Shown here: piece by piece, positions 30,759 through 38,256 of the stretch | Layout: the number at the start of each line of letters is the position of its first letter | Position numbering within the stretch: the stretch's first letter is position 1 | Source: JAHEJJ01 sp965212205 | Lineage (GTDB): Bacteria > Bacteroidota > Bacteroidia > Flavobacteriales > Flavobacteriaceae | NCBI GenBank assembly: GCA_965212205.1 | Contig: CBDBUX010000001.1 | Location: 496,001-560,000 of the forward strand | Direction: 5' to 3' | DNA length: 64,000 nt | Translations under genes and position numbers: made by a program | The notes under the pieces: generated by a model | Seen by the model: the letters and a program-made list of their open reading frames with translations, nothing else | What the model was told of the DNA's origin: nothing | Database searches by the model: none

Positions 30759-32135
30759 GTGAAGCTAACAAGATTCATAGAAACCCTTTTTAGGAGGTAC
30801 CTGCCCTCACCCTTTACCATTGCCATATTACTTACTGTTTTAACAGTGTTGCTGGCATTGGCATTCGCCGACCTTCCGGAGAACGACAATCGGTTTGTAT
30901 CTATTCTTGGTTTTTGGGAAGAAGGAATATGGAACACCGGCCTTTTGGTATTTGCCTACCAGATGATGCTTATTCTGGTTCTTGGCCATGTATTGGTACT
31001 GAGCAAACCTATGGCAAAGCTCATTCACCGGCTAAGTCATTATGTAAGCAGTACGGCTAACGCTGCGGTCATTGTAGCCTCGACAACAATGCTCGTTTCA
31101 TTTTTTAATTGGGGCCTGGGACTTATTTTTGGAGCATTGCTGGCCAGGAAAGTCGCTGAATATGCGCAAGCACGAAATATTCCATTGAACTACCCGCTTA
31201 TTGGCGCAGCTGGTTACAGCGGGCTCATGGTCTGGCATGGCGGAATAAGTGGTTCAGCACCAATTAAAGTATCGGAGCAGGGACATCTCAAAGAGCTTAT
31301 GGCTTCTTTTGGAAGCCCTGAATTGTTGTCTAGCCTCCCGGAATATCTCCCATCATCAGAAACCGTTTTTAGCAGTTGGAACCTACTCATCTTTGCAACC
31401 GTAGTACTCTTGATTTCCCTATTGGCCTACCGCCTGGGGAAGACCGTTGAGCCCACTAAACTGGAGCTCACAACCTTCAAATTCAAAGATCATGAAGATG
31501 AAGTGCCCAGGGGAGCAGAAAAATTAGATCGCTCTGTGTTTTTGTCTACCGCTGTGGGGATTCTTATTCTATTGGTTTTCGGGATGCGCTATTCATCGAT
31601 GATCACCAGTCTGAATATTACCCCAAATATGTTGAATCTTTTTATGCTGGGACTCGCCCTTATTCTTCATGGGAATTTCAGAGACTTTTTACTGGCCGTA
31701 GAAGAAGCGATCGGCGATACTTCCGGAATTCTCATCCAGTTTCCATTGTATTTCGGGATTATGGGGATTATGGGTAACAGTGGTATGATAAGTGGGATTT
31801 CAGATTTTTTCATTTCAATTTCCAATGAGACCACCATGCCCATATTCACATTTCTGAGTGGAGGACTGGTCAATATTTTTGTACCTAGTGGTGGTGGACA
31901 GTGGGCTGTACAGGGGCCTTTGGTTTTAGAATCGGCTCTCCGGCTAAATGTTCCTTTGCCTAAAGCTATAATGGCACTGGCCTATGGCGACCAGATTACC
32001 AATATGCTGCAACCCTTTTGGGCGTTGCCACTTCTGGGGATCACCAAATTGAAGGCTAAGGAAATTCTGCCCTATACACTCATATTTATGATTGCTGGCA
32101 CTTTGGTGTATATTACGGGGCTACTGCTGGTCTAG
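30759..32135 (+). CDS. Short-chain fatty acid transporter (AtoE family)
   Basis: A 458-residue inner-membrane protein with about 12 hydrophobic helices and family stretches 'STTMLVSFFNWGLGLIFGAL' (about residues 110-129), 'GLMVWHGGISGSAP' and 'NIFVPSGGGQWAVQGP' (about 369-384). It resembles E. coli AtoE, which carries acetoacetate and short-chain fatty acids. The start is GTG 30759 ('MKLTRFIETLFRRYLPSPF'); the nearby ATG 30751 is out of frame and closes after three codons. Confidence 0.87.
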   Translation: MKLTRFIETLFRRYLPSPFTIAILLTVLTVLLALAFADLPENDNRFVSILGFWEEGIWNTGLLVFAYQMMLILVLGHVLVLSKPMAKLIHRLSHYVSSTANAAVIVASTTMLVSFFNWGLGLIFGALLARKVAEYAQARNIPLNYPLIGAAGYSGLMVWHGGISGSAPIKVSEQGHLKELMASFGSPELLSSLPEYLPSSETVFSSWNLLIFATVVLLISLLAYRLGKTVEPTKLELTTFKFKDHEDEVPRGAEKLDRSVFLSTAVGILILLVFGMRYSSMITSLNITPNMLNLFMLGLALILHGNFRDFLLAVEEAIGDTSGILIQFPLYFGIMGIMGNSGMISGISDFFISISNETTMPIFTFLSGGLVNIFVPSGGGQWAVQGPLVLESALRLNVPLPKAIMALAYGDQITNMLQPFWALPLLGITKLKAKEILPYTLIFMIAGTLVYITGLLLV

Positions 32136-32171
32136 GTAGGTTTTTGTATTTTTAGAGTAGATATCAGGCAG

Positions 32172-32834
32172 TTGGAAAAGCAGAAAAATAATATCACATT
32201 CCTCACCGACAAATTAGAATTCCCACCGGTAGATCGGGCCAGCGCAGAGGGCTTGTTAGCTGTTGGGGGTGACCTTTCATCAGATCGACTGCTTCTCGCT
32301 TATTCCAGAGGTATCTTTCCATGGTTTAATGAAGACTCCCTTATACTCTGGTGGTCTCCAGACCCCAGGATGATCCTTTTTCCCAATAAGGTCAAAATTT
32401 CACGGAGTATGCGCAAGGTGATGAAAAAAGGCCATTTTAGCCTTAGCCGGAACCGTTGTTTTGAACGGGTGCTGGAAGAATGTGCTCAGATTCGCCGGAA
32501 AGACCAGGAAGGTACCTGGATTACCGAAGCGATGAAAAAGGCATATATCGAATTACATCGAAAAGGTTTTGCTATTTCCTATGAAGTTTGGCAGGATGGA
32601 GATTTGGTTGGGGGGATGTACGGGGTGGATCTCGGTCATGTCTTTTGTGGGGAGAGTATGTTCAGCAAAGCGGACAACGCTTCTAAATATGCTCTCATTC
32701 TGGCAGCCCGGGAGCTAGAGGAACAGAATTACAGACTTATCGATTGTCAATTACATACAAAACATCTTGAGAGCCTTGGAGCTGAGGAAATTTCACGAAA
32801 CCGGTATATTCAAATCCTGACAACACCAGGTTGA
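32172..32834 (+). CDS. aat: Leucyl/phenylalanyl-tRNA-protein transferase
   Basis: A 220-residue aminoacyl transferase with the hallmark 'GLLAVGGDLSSDRLLLAYSR' (about residues 24-43), 'GIFPWF' and 'LILWWSPDPRMIL', and later 'GGMYGVDLGHVFCGESMFS' and 'IDCQLHTKHLESLGAEEISR'. It adds Leu or Phe to N-terminal Arg/Lys of proteins and marks them for ClpAP/ClpS degradation in the N-degron pathway. The likely start is TTG 32172. It follows the transporter gene by 36 bases. Confidence 0.96.
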   Translation: MEKQKNNITFLTDKLEFPPVDRASAEGLLAVGGDLSSDRLLLAYSRGIFPWFNEDSLILWWSPDPRMILFPNKVKISRSMRKVMKKGHFSLSRNRCFERVLEECAQIRRKDQEGTWITEAMKKAYIELHRKGFAISYEVWQDGDLVGGMYGVDLGHVFCGESMFSKADNASKYALILAARELEEQNYRLIDCQLHTKHLESLGAEEISRNRYIQILTTPG

Positions 32835-32887
32835 TAAACTATTCCTGTGATAGTGTTTGGGTAGAACATTTCGTAATATGGGAATGA

Positions 32888-33475
32888 TCAGTAAAGAACA
32901 TGGTCGTAATTGGCAGGCAGCGATTCTTTTATTTTGAGAAAATGACCCTCTGCATCAAAAAGGACTTCATAGTCTTTAAAACCTTTGCTCTTCCTGCCCG
33001 AAATTGTCAATTCATAGTGTAAAGAGGATATCAACAGATTCTGAAAGGCATTTTTCAGGGTCACCGCCACCGGCTCTCCTTGTTTTATGGGATACTGTTG
33101 TTGAATTTTCCTTATTCGGTATTTGTTAAATGTAGAATCGAGAAACTGGGTAATCTGCTGCAAAATATCATTTGGGATATCCACTGCTGTGATAAGGATT
33201 TCTATACCTTGTACCTCACCTTTTTGATTAAAGGAAGCACCATATCGAAGTCGATCTACCTTAAACCGGGCTGTATACCTAATTTCTGAGCTGTCGGTTT
33301 CACGGTAAAATTTAATCTTTCTGTAGTCCGTGATATTTATGTCGATAAAACGATGGGCTGCTCCGGGAAATTGATTTTTCTTGATCCGATGCTCCCTTTC
33401 ATATTTTTGCTGACCGTTAGAAACCACCATAACCAGGAGTAATAGTGGTATTAATATCTTTCTAGACTTCTTCAT
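32888..33475 (-). CDS. Exported hypothetical protein
   Basis: A 195-residue protein with signal peptide 'ILIPLLLLVMVVSNGQQ' and a body of beta-rich, charged sequence ('FIDINITDYRKIKFYRETD', 'KDYEVLFDAEGHFLKIKESL') that has a loosely PepSY-like pattern. No catalytic motif seen. The ATG at 33475 is chosen for the signal peptide; longer in-frame starts overlap the tag gene further. The overlap with tag is 14 bases on the same strand, suggesting cotranscription. Function unknown. Confidence 0.75.
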   Translation of the reverse strand: MKKSRKILIPLLLLVMVVSNGQQKYEREHRIKKNQFPGAAHRFIDINITDYRKIKFYRETDSSEIRYTARFKVDRLRYGASFNQKGEVQGIEILITAVDIPNDILQQITQFLDSTFNKYRIRKIQQQYPIKQGEPVAVTLKNAFQNLLISSLHYELTISGRKSKGFKDYEVLFDAEGHFLKIKESLPANYDHVLY

Positions 33476-34025
33476 ACCTGAAACAACTGATTTCATGATC
33501 ATTAACCATACCCGTAGCCTGCATATGCGCATAAACCACAGTGCTGCCTACAAATTTAAAACCTCTTTTTTTTAAGTCCTTGCTGATGGTATCGGAAAGT
33601 TCGGTTTTAGAAGGTCCCTGTTGATAGTTCTCGATGGAATTCCTTATGGGGGTGCCATCTACGAATGCCCATATATAGTTGCTAAAACTTTCGCATTCCT
33701 CCTGAACCTTTAAAAATGCCTGCGCATTGCTTATGGTGGCCAGGATTTTTAGTCGATTTCTGATAATGCCAGCGTCCTGGAGAAGTTCATCTATTTTTGG
33801 CTGCTGGTACTTGGCAATCTTATGATAATCAAAATTATCAAAGGCATTTCTGAAATTTTCTCGTTTCCTTAAAATCGTGATCCAACTCAAACCGGCCTGA
33901 AAGGTTTCCAGGATCAGGAATTCGAAAAGTGTATCATCGTCCTTTACGGGCACACCCCATTCCTCATCGTGATAGGCTTCATAGAGTGGATCGCCTAAAC
34001 ACCAGCCGCATTTTTGAATTTCCAT
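33462..34025 (-). CDS. tag: DNA-3-methyladenine glycosylase I
   Basis: A 187-residue repair glycosylase that excises 3-methyladenine. The zinc-binding set is visible: Cys in 'KCGWCLGDP' (residue 6), His in 'AYHDEEWGVP' (about 19), and the C-terminal His/Cys pair in 'NDHEISCFRYEEV'. The catalytic region 'LILETFQAGLSWITILRKRE' follows near residue 38. ATG 34025 gives the standard 'MEIQKCGWC' N-terminus. It is divergent from the thioredoxin-like gene. Confidence 0.95.
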   Translation of the reverse strand: MEIQKCGWCLGDPLYEAYHDEEWGVPVKDDDTLFEFLILETFQAGLSWITILRKRENFRNAFDNFDYHKIAKYQQPKIDELLQDAGIIRNRLKILATISNAQAFLKVQEECESFSNYIWAFVDGTPIRNSIENYQQGPSKTELSDTISKDLKKRGFKFVGSTVVYAHMQATGMVNDHEISCFRYEEV

Positions 34026-34104
34026 AGGACCCAAAATTGATCTCCATAAAGATATGTAAGTTTTTAACAAACACTCAGACCAAGGAGGGACTTGAAAATG
34101 CCAT

Positions 34105-34737
34105 ATGAATTCAAATCAAATAATGGATAGAACTGATATAGCCGGACTGATCGATGAAAAATTTCGCGTGGGTATGACCTATCAGGAATTTAAGGAACTC
34201 AATGATCACTTGGTGGCCAATGGAAGAACAACCGGTCATCAGCAAACAGCAGCTCTGATCCAATACACCGTACTTAATAGCAGAAGGATGAAACGTTGGG
34301 ACAAGACGTTTCACATTCCCAGGGCTACAGCCGACATGATCAAGACAATAGATCGTCCTATAAATTGGTTGGTACTCACAGAAAGCTGGTGTGGTGATGC
34401 TGCTCCAACATTGCCTGTGATGAACAAGATCGCAGCATTGAATCCAAACATCCAACTGAAAGTATTACTTCGGGACGAGCATCTCGATTTGATGGAGCGA
34501 TTTAGAACAGATGGCGCCTTATCTATTCCGAAACTAATCAGCATGGATCAGAAAACTGGTGATATTTTGGGAGAATGGGGCCCCAGGCCTGCCGAGGCTG
34601 GGCAAATGGCCAGTGAGTATAAGGATAAGTTCGGGGCACTCAGTCCTGAATTCAGGGAGGATCTTCAGCGTTGGTATAACTTAGACAAAGGGGTCAGCAC
34701 CCTTGAGGAAGTCGTGGCATTACTTCCCCTGAAATAA
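34105..34737 (+). CDS. Thioredoxin-fold protein with a CGDA active-site variant
   Basis: A 210-residue cytosolic protein with a thioredoxin fold in the second half: 'WLVLTESWCGDAAPTLPVM' (about residues 90-108) sits where thioredoxin has WCGPC, so only the first cysteine remains. 'ALSIPKLISMD' carries the cis-Pro (about 146-156). The N-terminal 80 residues are helical ('MTYQEFKELNDHLV'). Without a CxxC it cannot act as a normal dithiol oxidoreductase. A monothiol or scaffold role is possible. Its 3' end overlaps the convergent TonB-like gene by 18 bases. Confidence 0.82.
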   Translation: MNSNQIMDRTDIAGLIDEKFRVGMTYQEFKELNDHLVANGRTTGHQQTAALIQYTVLNSRRMKRWDKTFHIPRATADMIKTIDRPINWLVLTESWCGDAAPTLPVMNKIAALNPNIQLKVLLRDEHLDLMERFRTDGALSIPKLISMDQKTGDILGEWGPRPAEAGQMASEYKDKFGALSPEFREDLQRWYNLDKGVSTLEEVVALLPLK

Positions 34738-35430
34738 GTAGGTAATGGTACCTATTTGGGAGTTTTTATCAGAACTATCGAATCGTGCCCGGTAGGCATA
34801 AGTGATCGCATTTTCGACCAGGCACCAATCGTCTGTATTAGAACTATTATTGTTATAGTCTGCGTCTACTACATTGCCCAAAGCATCCACAGTAATATTG
34901 ATGACTACGGTCCCTCCGTTAATACACGTATAAATTGGGGGTGGAAGTTCATAGCTGTTTCGGTTTACAAGTGAGTAAGACACAGAAGTTCGTTTCTCGG
35001 ACAATGCGGTGGTATATTCTTTTTTCTTGGCATCCTTTTCGCCCAATTTCTGCTTTCTCTCTTCCCTGAGTTTGGCGAGTTCTTTCAGGCTGGCTTCATA
35101 TCCCGATTCATCGCCAAGGAAATCCCGGTCCGATTCCTGCTCCGCCATCAACTCTTCTAGTGATTTTAGGGGTTCTGGGTTGCCAATACTGGGTTTCGCA
35201 GTCTCATTACTGGCCATATGACTTTTTATAGGATCGGCCTTCGCCAGGTCTTGTAGCCGTTCTTCTTCCTGTTCCAGCAATTCAAGGATATCCTCATCGG
35301 CCAAGCTCATCTCTATGATGTACTCTTCCTTAGTCTCCGATCCCAGATGAATATTATACAATAGCAGTATGATAATTGCAAGGGAGAAGATGGTAATAAT
35401 AGCCGAGAGCTGCTTCCTGTTTAAATCCAT
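34720..35430 (-). CDS. TonB C-terminal-domain-like membrane-anchored protein
   Basis: A 236-residue protein with one N-terminal transmembrane helix ('IITIFSLAIIILLLYNIHL', about residues 11-29), an acidic coiled-coil stalk (about 40-145, 'ELLEQEEERLQDLAKADP', 'LREERKQKLGEKDAKKKE') and a C-terminal domain with the TonB pattern ('GTVVINITVDALGNVVDADY', about 173-192; 'AITYAYRARF'). It lacks the Pro-rich spacer of classical TonB. It closes the ftsX-DUF3098-uppP-truB run, 74 bases after truB, so a role at the cell envelope is likely. Confidence 0.8.
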   Translation of the reverse strand: MDLNRKQLSAIITIFSLAIIILLLYNIHLGSETKEEYIIEMSLADEDILELLEQEEERLQDLAKADPIKSHMASNETAKPSIGNPEPLKSLEELMAEQESDRDFLGDESGYEASLKELAKLREERKQKLGEKDAKKKEYTTALSEKRTSVSYSLVNRNSYELPPPIYTCINGGTVVINITVDALGNVVDADYNNNSSNTDDWCLVENAITYAYRARFDSSDKNSQIGTITYLFQGK

Positions 35431-35504
35431 ACTTAATTAACCACTTTTACATCCAAATATTATACTAAGCTACTGAATCTAAAGGAAATGAGAATTGTTG
35501 CTAT

Positions 35505-36218
35505 TCATTCTCCGTCCGATTTGAGCTTTTCACCGAATTTCTTAGGATGTAGTGCATTATTTACGTTGAAATCACCTATTCTGGTTCTTCTGAGGGACGA
35601 TAAATAGGCCCCACAACCCAATTTCTGACCAAAATCATGGGCCAGTGACCGAATATAAGTTCCTTTACCACAACGGATCCGGACACTTACTTCAGGTATT
35701 TTTACAGAAAGGATCTCAAACTGAAATATTTCAACTTCACGGGCCTTAATTTCGACACTCTTACCCGACCTTGCATATTCATAAAGCCGTTTGCCGTCTT
35801 TTCTAATAGCAGAAAACACTGGTGGGACCTGGCTGATTTTACCGGTGAACTGCTGTGCCAAGGCTTCGATTTTTTCTTCGTCTAAACCCTCAGTTGAGAA
35901 GCGATGGTCTATCGGGGTTTCCATATCGTAAGACGGGGTGGTTGCCCCAAGGGTAAAAATGCCTTCGTACTCTTTGGGGGCCGATTGAATCTCGGCGATC
36001 TTTTTGGTGGCTTTCCCGGTGCAAATTACCAGAAGGCCACTGGCTAAAGGGTCTAGGGTACCGGCATGTCCAACTTTTATCTTTCGCAGCCCGAAGCGTC
36101 TTTTTATAGCCCATTTAATCGAATTAACAGCATCGAACGATGTCCATTCCAGGGGCTTGTCGATCAGTAAGATCTCTCCCTTCAAAAAATCATCCTCGCT
36201 TTTTAATTCGATATTCAT
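35505..36218 (-). CDS. truB: tRNA pseudouridine(55) synthase TruB
   Basis: A 237-residue enzyme that makes pseudouridine 55 in the T-loop of tRNAs. The catalytic Asp lies in 'VGHAGTLDPLASGLLVICTG' (about residues 45-64), with 'IDKPLEWTSFDAVN' before it and 'IRCGKGTYIRSLAHDFG' later (about 192-208). The C-terminal PUA region is short. ATG 36218 gives 'MNIELKSEDDF'. It follows uppP by 8 bases, an order common in flavobacteria. Confidence 0.96.
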   Translation of the reverse strand: MNIELKSEDDFLKGEILLIDKPLEWTSFDAVNSIKWAIKRRFGLRKIKVGHAGTLDPLASGLLVICTGKATKKIAEIQSAPKEYEGIFTLGATTPSYDMETPIDHRFSTEGLDEEKIEALAQQFTGKISQVPPVFSAIRKDGKRLYEYARSGKSVEIKAREVEIFQFEILSVKIPEVSVRIRCGKGTYIRSLAHDFGQKLGCGAYLSSLRRTRIGDFNVNNALHPKKFGEKLKSDGE

Positions 36219-36226
36219 CACAGTAA

Positions 36227-37021
36227 TTACCTCCAGTATGCATAGCCAATTGCGAGCAGGCCTACCAGCAGGCAGTAGATTGCGAAATAGGTAAGCTTGC
36301 TTTGCCTCACTAGCCTTATCATCCATGTACAGGCTGCCAATCCGGCTATAAAAGCAGCTATAAATCCGGCAGACATGGCCACAAATCCTTCGGCCTGAAA
36401 ATTTATATCCCCGCCGATGAAGTCTTTTGAGATTTTACCAAGAATAAGCGGTACCACCATTAAGAACGAAAAACGGGCTGCCTTGTTTTTATCGACCCCT
36501 AATAATACAGAGGTCGAGATGGTAGCCCCACTCCTTGATATTCCTGGTAGAATGGCTATGGCCTGCGCGATTCCAATAATAAAAGCACTCTGGTACGAGA
36601 CCTGTTTTTCGGTATCTTTTGCCCTGTCAGCAAAGTACAAAAGCAAGGCGGTAACGATCAGCATGAATCCTACCAACTGGATCCTGCCTCCAAAAAGAAG
36701 CTCAAGTGAGTCTTCGAAGAACAGTCCTACCAAGGCAGCAGGTATCATGGAGATCAGGATTTTTAGGGAAAAACGGGTCTGTTCGTTCCACTTGAATTGA
36801 AATAATCCGCTGATGATTTCCCAAACATCTTTTCTGAAAACTACGATAGTACTCAGGGCGGTCGCAAAATGTAGTACCACGGTAAACAAAAGGCTTTCTT
36901 CGGGTATGGACTGGTCGCCCAGTATAGCTTTGCCCAACTCCAGATGCCCGCTGGAGGAGACCGGCAGAAATTCTGTCAGACCCTGAACGATCCCGAGGAT
37001 AATGGCATCTAAGACTTCCAA
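36227..37021 (-). CDS. uppP: Undecaprenyl-diphosphate phosphatase UppP (BacA)
   Basis: A 264-residue integral membrane phosphatase that recycles undecaprenyl diphosphate for peptidoglycan and glycan synthesis. Signature motifs are 'GLTEFLPVSSSGHLEL' (about residues 14-29) and 'LPGISRSGATISTSVLLG' (about 157-174), which carry the catalytic Glu, Ser and Arg. About eight membrane helices. The gene abuts DUF3098 and TruB in one run. Confidence 0.97.
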   Translation of the reverse strand: MEVLDAIILGIVQGLTEFLPVSSSGHLELGKAILGDQSIPEESLLFTVVLHFATALSTIVVFRKDVWEIISGLFQFKWNEQTRFSLKILISMIPAALVGLFFEDSLELLFGGRIQLVGFMLIVTALLLYFADRAKDTEKQVSYQSAFIIGIAQAIAILPGISRSGATISTSVLLGVDKNKAARFSFLMVVPLILGKISKDFIGGDINFQAEGFVAMSAGFIAAFIAGLAACTWMIRLVRQSKLTYFAIYCLLVGLLAIGYAYWR

Positions 37022-37288
37022 TTAACTCTTTTTCTTCTTATGGGGATTAAGCAAGATGGCATAAACTTCAATACCCAGGCCAAGCAATACCAGGGTAGGT
37101 GCTAACCTGATCCTTCGAAAACTATAAATATCGGGGTTAAAAACGTTAGGATCATCGCTTCCGCCACCGCTCATCAGTATAAATCCCAGTGCGATTAAAA
37201 AGAGCCCGATGAACATAAAGAGATAATTCCGCTTTTGGAATATGAATTCTGATTGGGGCTTTTTACCCGCTTGTTGTTTCTTACCCAT
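37022..37288 (-). CDS. DUF3098 small membrane protein
   Basis: An 88-residue protein with two hydrophobic helices ('YLFMFIGLFLIALGFILMSG', about 22-41, and 'APTLVLLGLGIEVYAILL', about 64-81) joined by 'DDPNVFNPDIYSFRRIR', the DUF3098 signature. Found in Bacteroidota between ftsX and uppP as here (9-base and 0-base spacing), so a part in division or wall precursor handling is inferred. No biochemical function known. Confidence 0.9.
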   Translation of the reverse strand: MGKKQQAGKKPQSEFIFQKRNYLFMFIGLFLIALGFILMSGGGSDDPNVFNPDIYSFRRIRLAPTLVLLGLGIEVYAILLNPHKKKKS

Positions 37289-37297
37289 GCGACAAAT

Positions 37298-38176
37298 TTA
37301 GTAATATAAATCGTCTGTCCTAAGGTTGAGAAAACGTTGGGTGGCAAAATAGGTGCTGATCAGCGAGATCAGAATGCCGAGTACCAGAACACCCACAAAG
37401 AGCGAAACCAGAGAAACCGGATCCTGTAAAAGGTTGAGTTCTGGAAAATTTCTGTCGAGATAGTACAAAACCAAGCCTAGGGTAATCAGGGCGAGAATGG
37501 CTCCAAGCATTCCCAGTTTAATATTGGTCCAGATAAACGGCCGGCGTATAAATTTTTTGGTGGCCCCGACCATTTGCATGGTTTTGATTATAAACCGTTT
37601 TGAATAAATGGATAATCTAATGGAGCTGTTGATCAGCAATACGGCAATAATGGTGAAAACAGCACTGGCGACCAGGATCCAGAAACTGATGTTTTTCACA
37701 TTTTCAGTGAGCAAGGCGATCAGCGGCCGGTCGTAGCTCACCTCTTCCACATAAGTTTTAGCCATTATATCGGCGGCGATCTCCTCTATCTGATCGGTGG
37801 TAACAAAATTGGCATTGAGCTGTACGTCTATAGAGTTCTTAAGAGGATTGTAGCCCAGGAATTCGATAAAATTTTCCCCGATCTCTTCGCTGTGTTGCTC
37901 CGCAGCCTCCTCCTTTGAAACATACATTGCAGATTTGGTATATTCTGCCATTACAAGGCTTTTCTGAAGCTGATCTACTTCCACCTGCTTTGCGCTATCT
38001 TTTAAGAAAACCGAGATAGTGATCTGTTCTTTAAAGTGGTCTGCAAGTTTTTTGGTATTCATTACAAGAAGGCCAAGGATGCCCAGCAAAAAAAGGACAA
38101 GGCCAATGCTGAGCACCACCGAAAAATAGGAGGAAATTAATTTCCGCTTTTGATAGCGTTCAAAAGACTTGCTCAT
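37298..38176 (-). CDS. ftsX: Cell division permease FtsX
   Basis: A 292-residue protein with one N-terminal membrane helix (about residues 16-38), a periplasmic domain of about 120 residues containing the FtsX pattern ('QITISVFLKDSAKQVEVDQL', 'VEEVSYDRPLIALLTENV') and three C-terminal helices ('FWILVASAVFTIIAVLLINS', then two more). With FtsE it links the divisome to peptidoglycan hydrolases. ftsE is not adjacent. It is divergent from leuS and starts the DUF3098-uppP-truB run. Confidence 0.94.
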   Translation of the reverse strand: MSKSFERYQKRKLISSYFSVVLSIGLVLFLLGILGLLVMNTKKLADHFKEQITISVFLKDSAKQVEVDQLQKSLVMAEYTKSAMYVSKEEAAEQHSEEIGENFIEFLGYNPLKNSIDVQLNANFVTTDQIEEIAADIMAKTYVEEVSYDRPLIALLTENVKNISFWILVASAVFTIIAVLLINSSIRLSIYSKRFIIKTMQMVGATKKFIRRPFIWTNIKLGMLGAILALITLGLVLYYLDRNFPELNLLQDPVSLVSLFVGVLVLGILISLISTYFATQRFLNLRTDDLYY

Positions 38177-38222
38177 AGGGGCTATTGAATGTGTAAAAAT
38201 AGGAAAGTAAATCGAATAAACT

Positions 38223-38230
38223 TATTTTTG
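38223..38230 (+). promoter_or_regulatory. -7 box (TATTTTTG) of leuS
   Basis: TAnnTTTG match 27 bases before the leuS ATG. No -33 element at normal spacing. Confidence 0.5.
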
Positions 38231-38256
38231 CGCTTTACCGAGATCAAACAGCGAAT

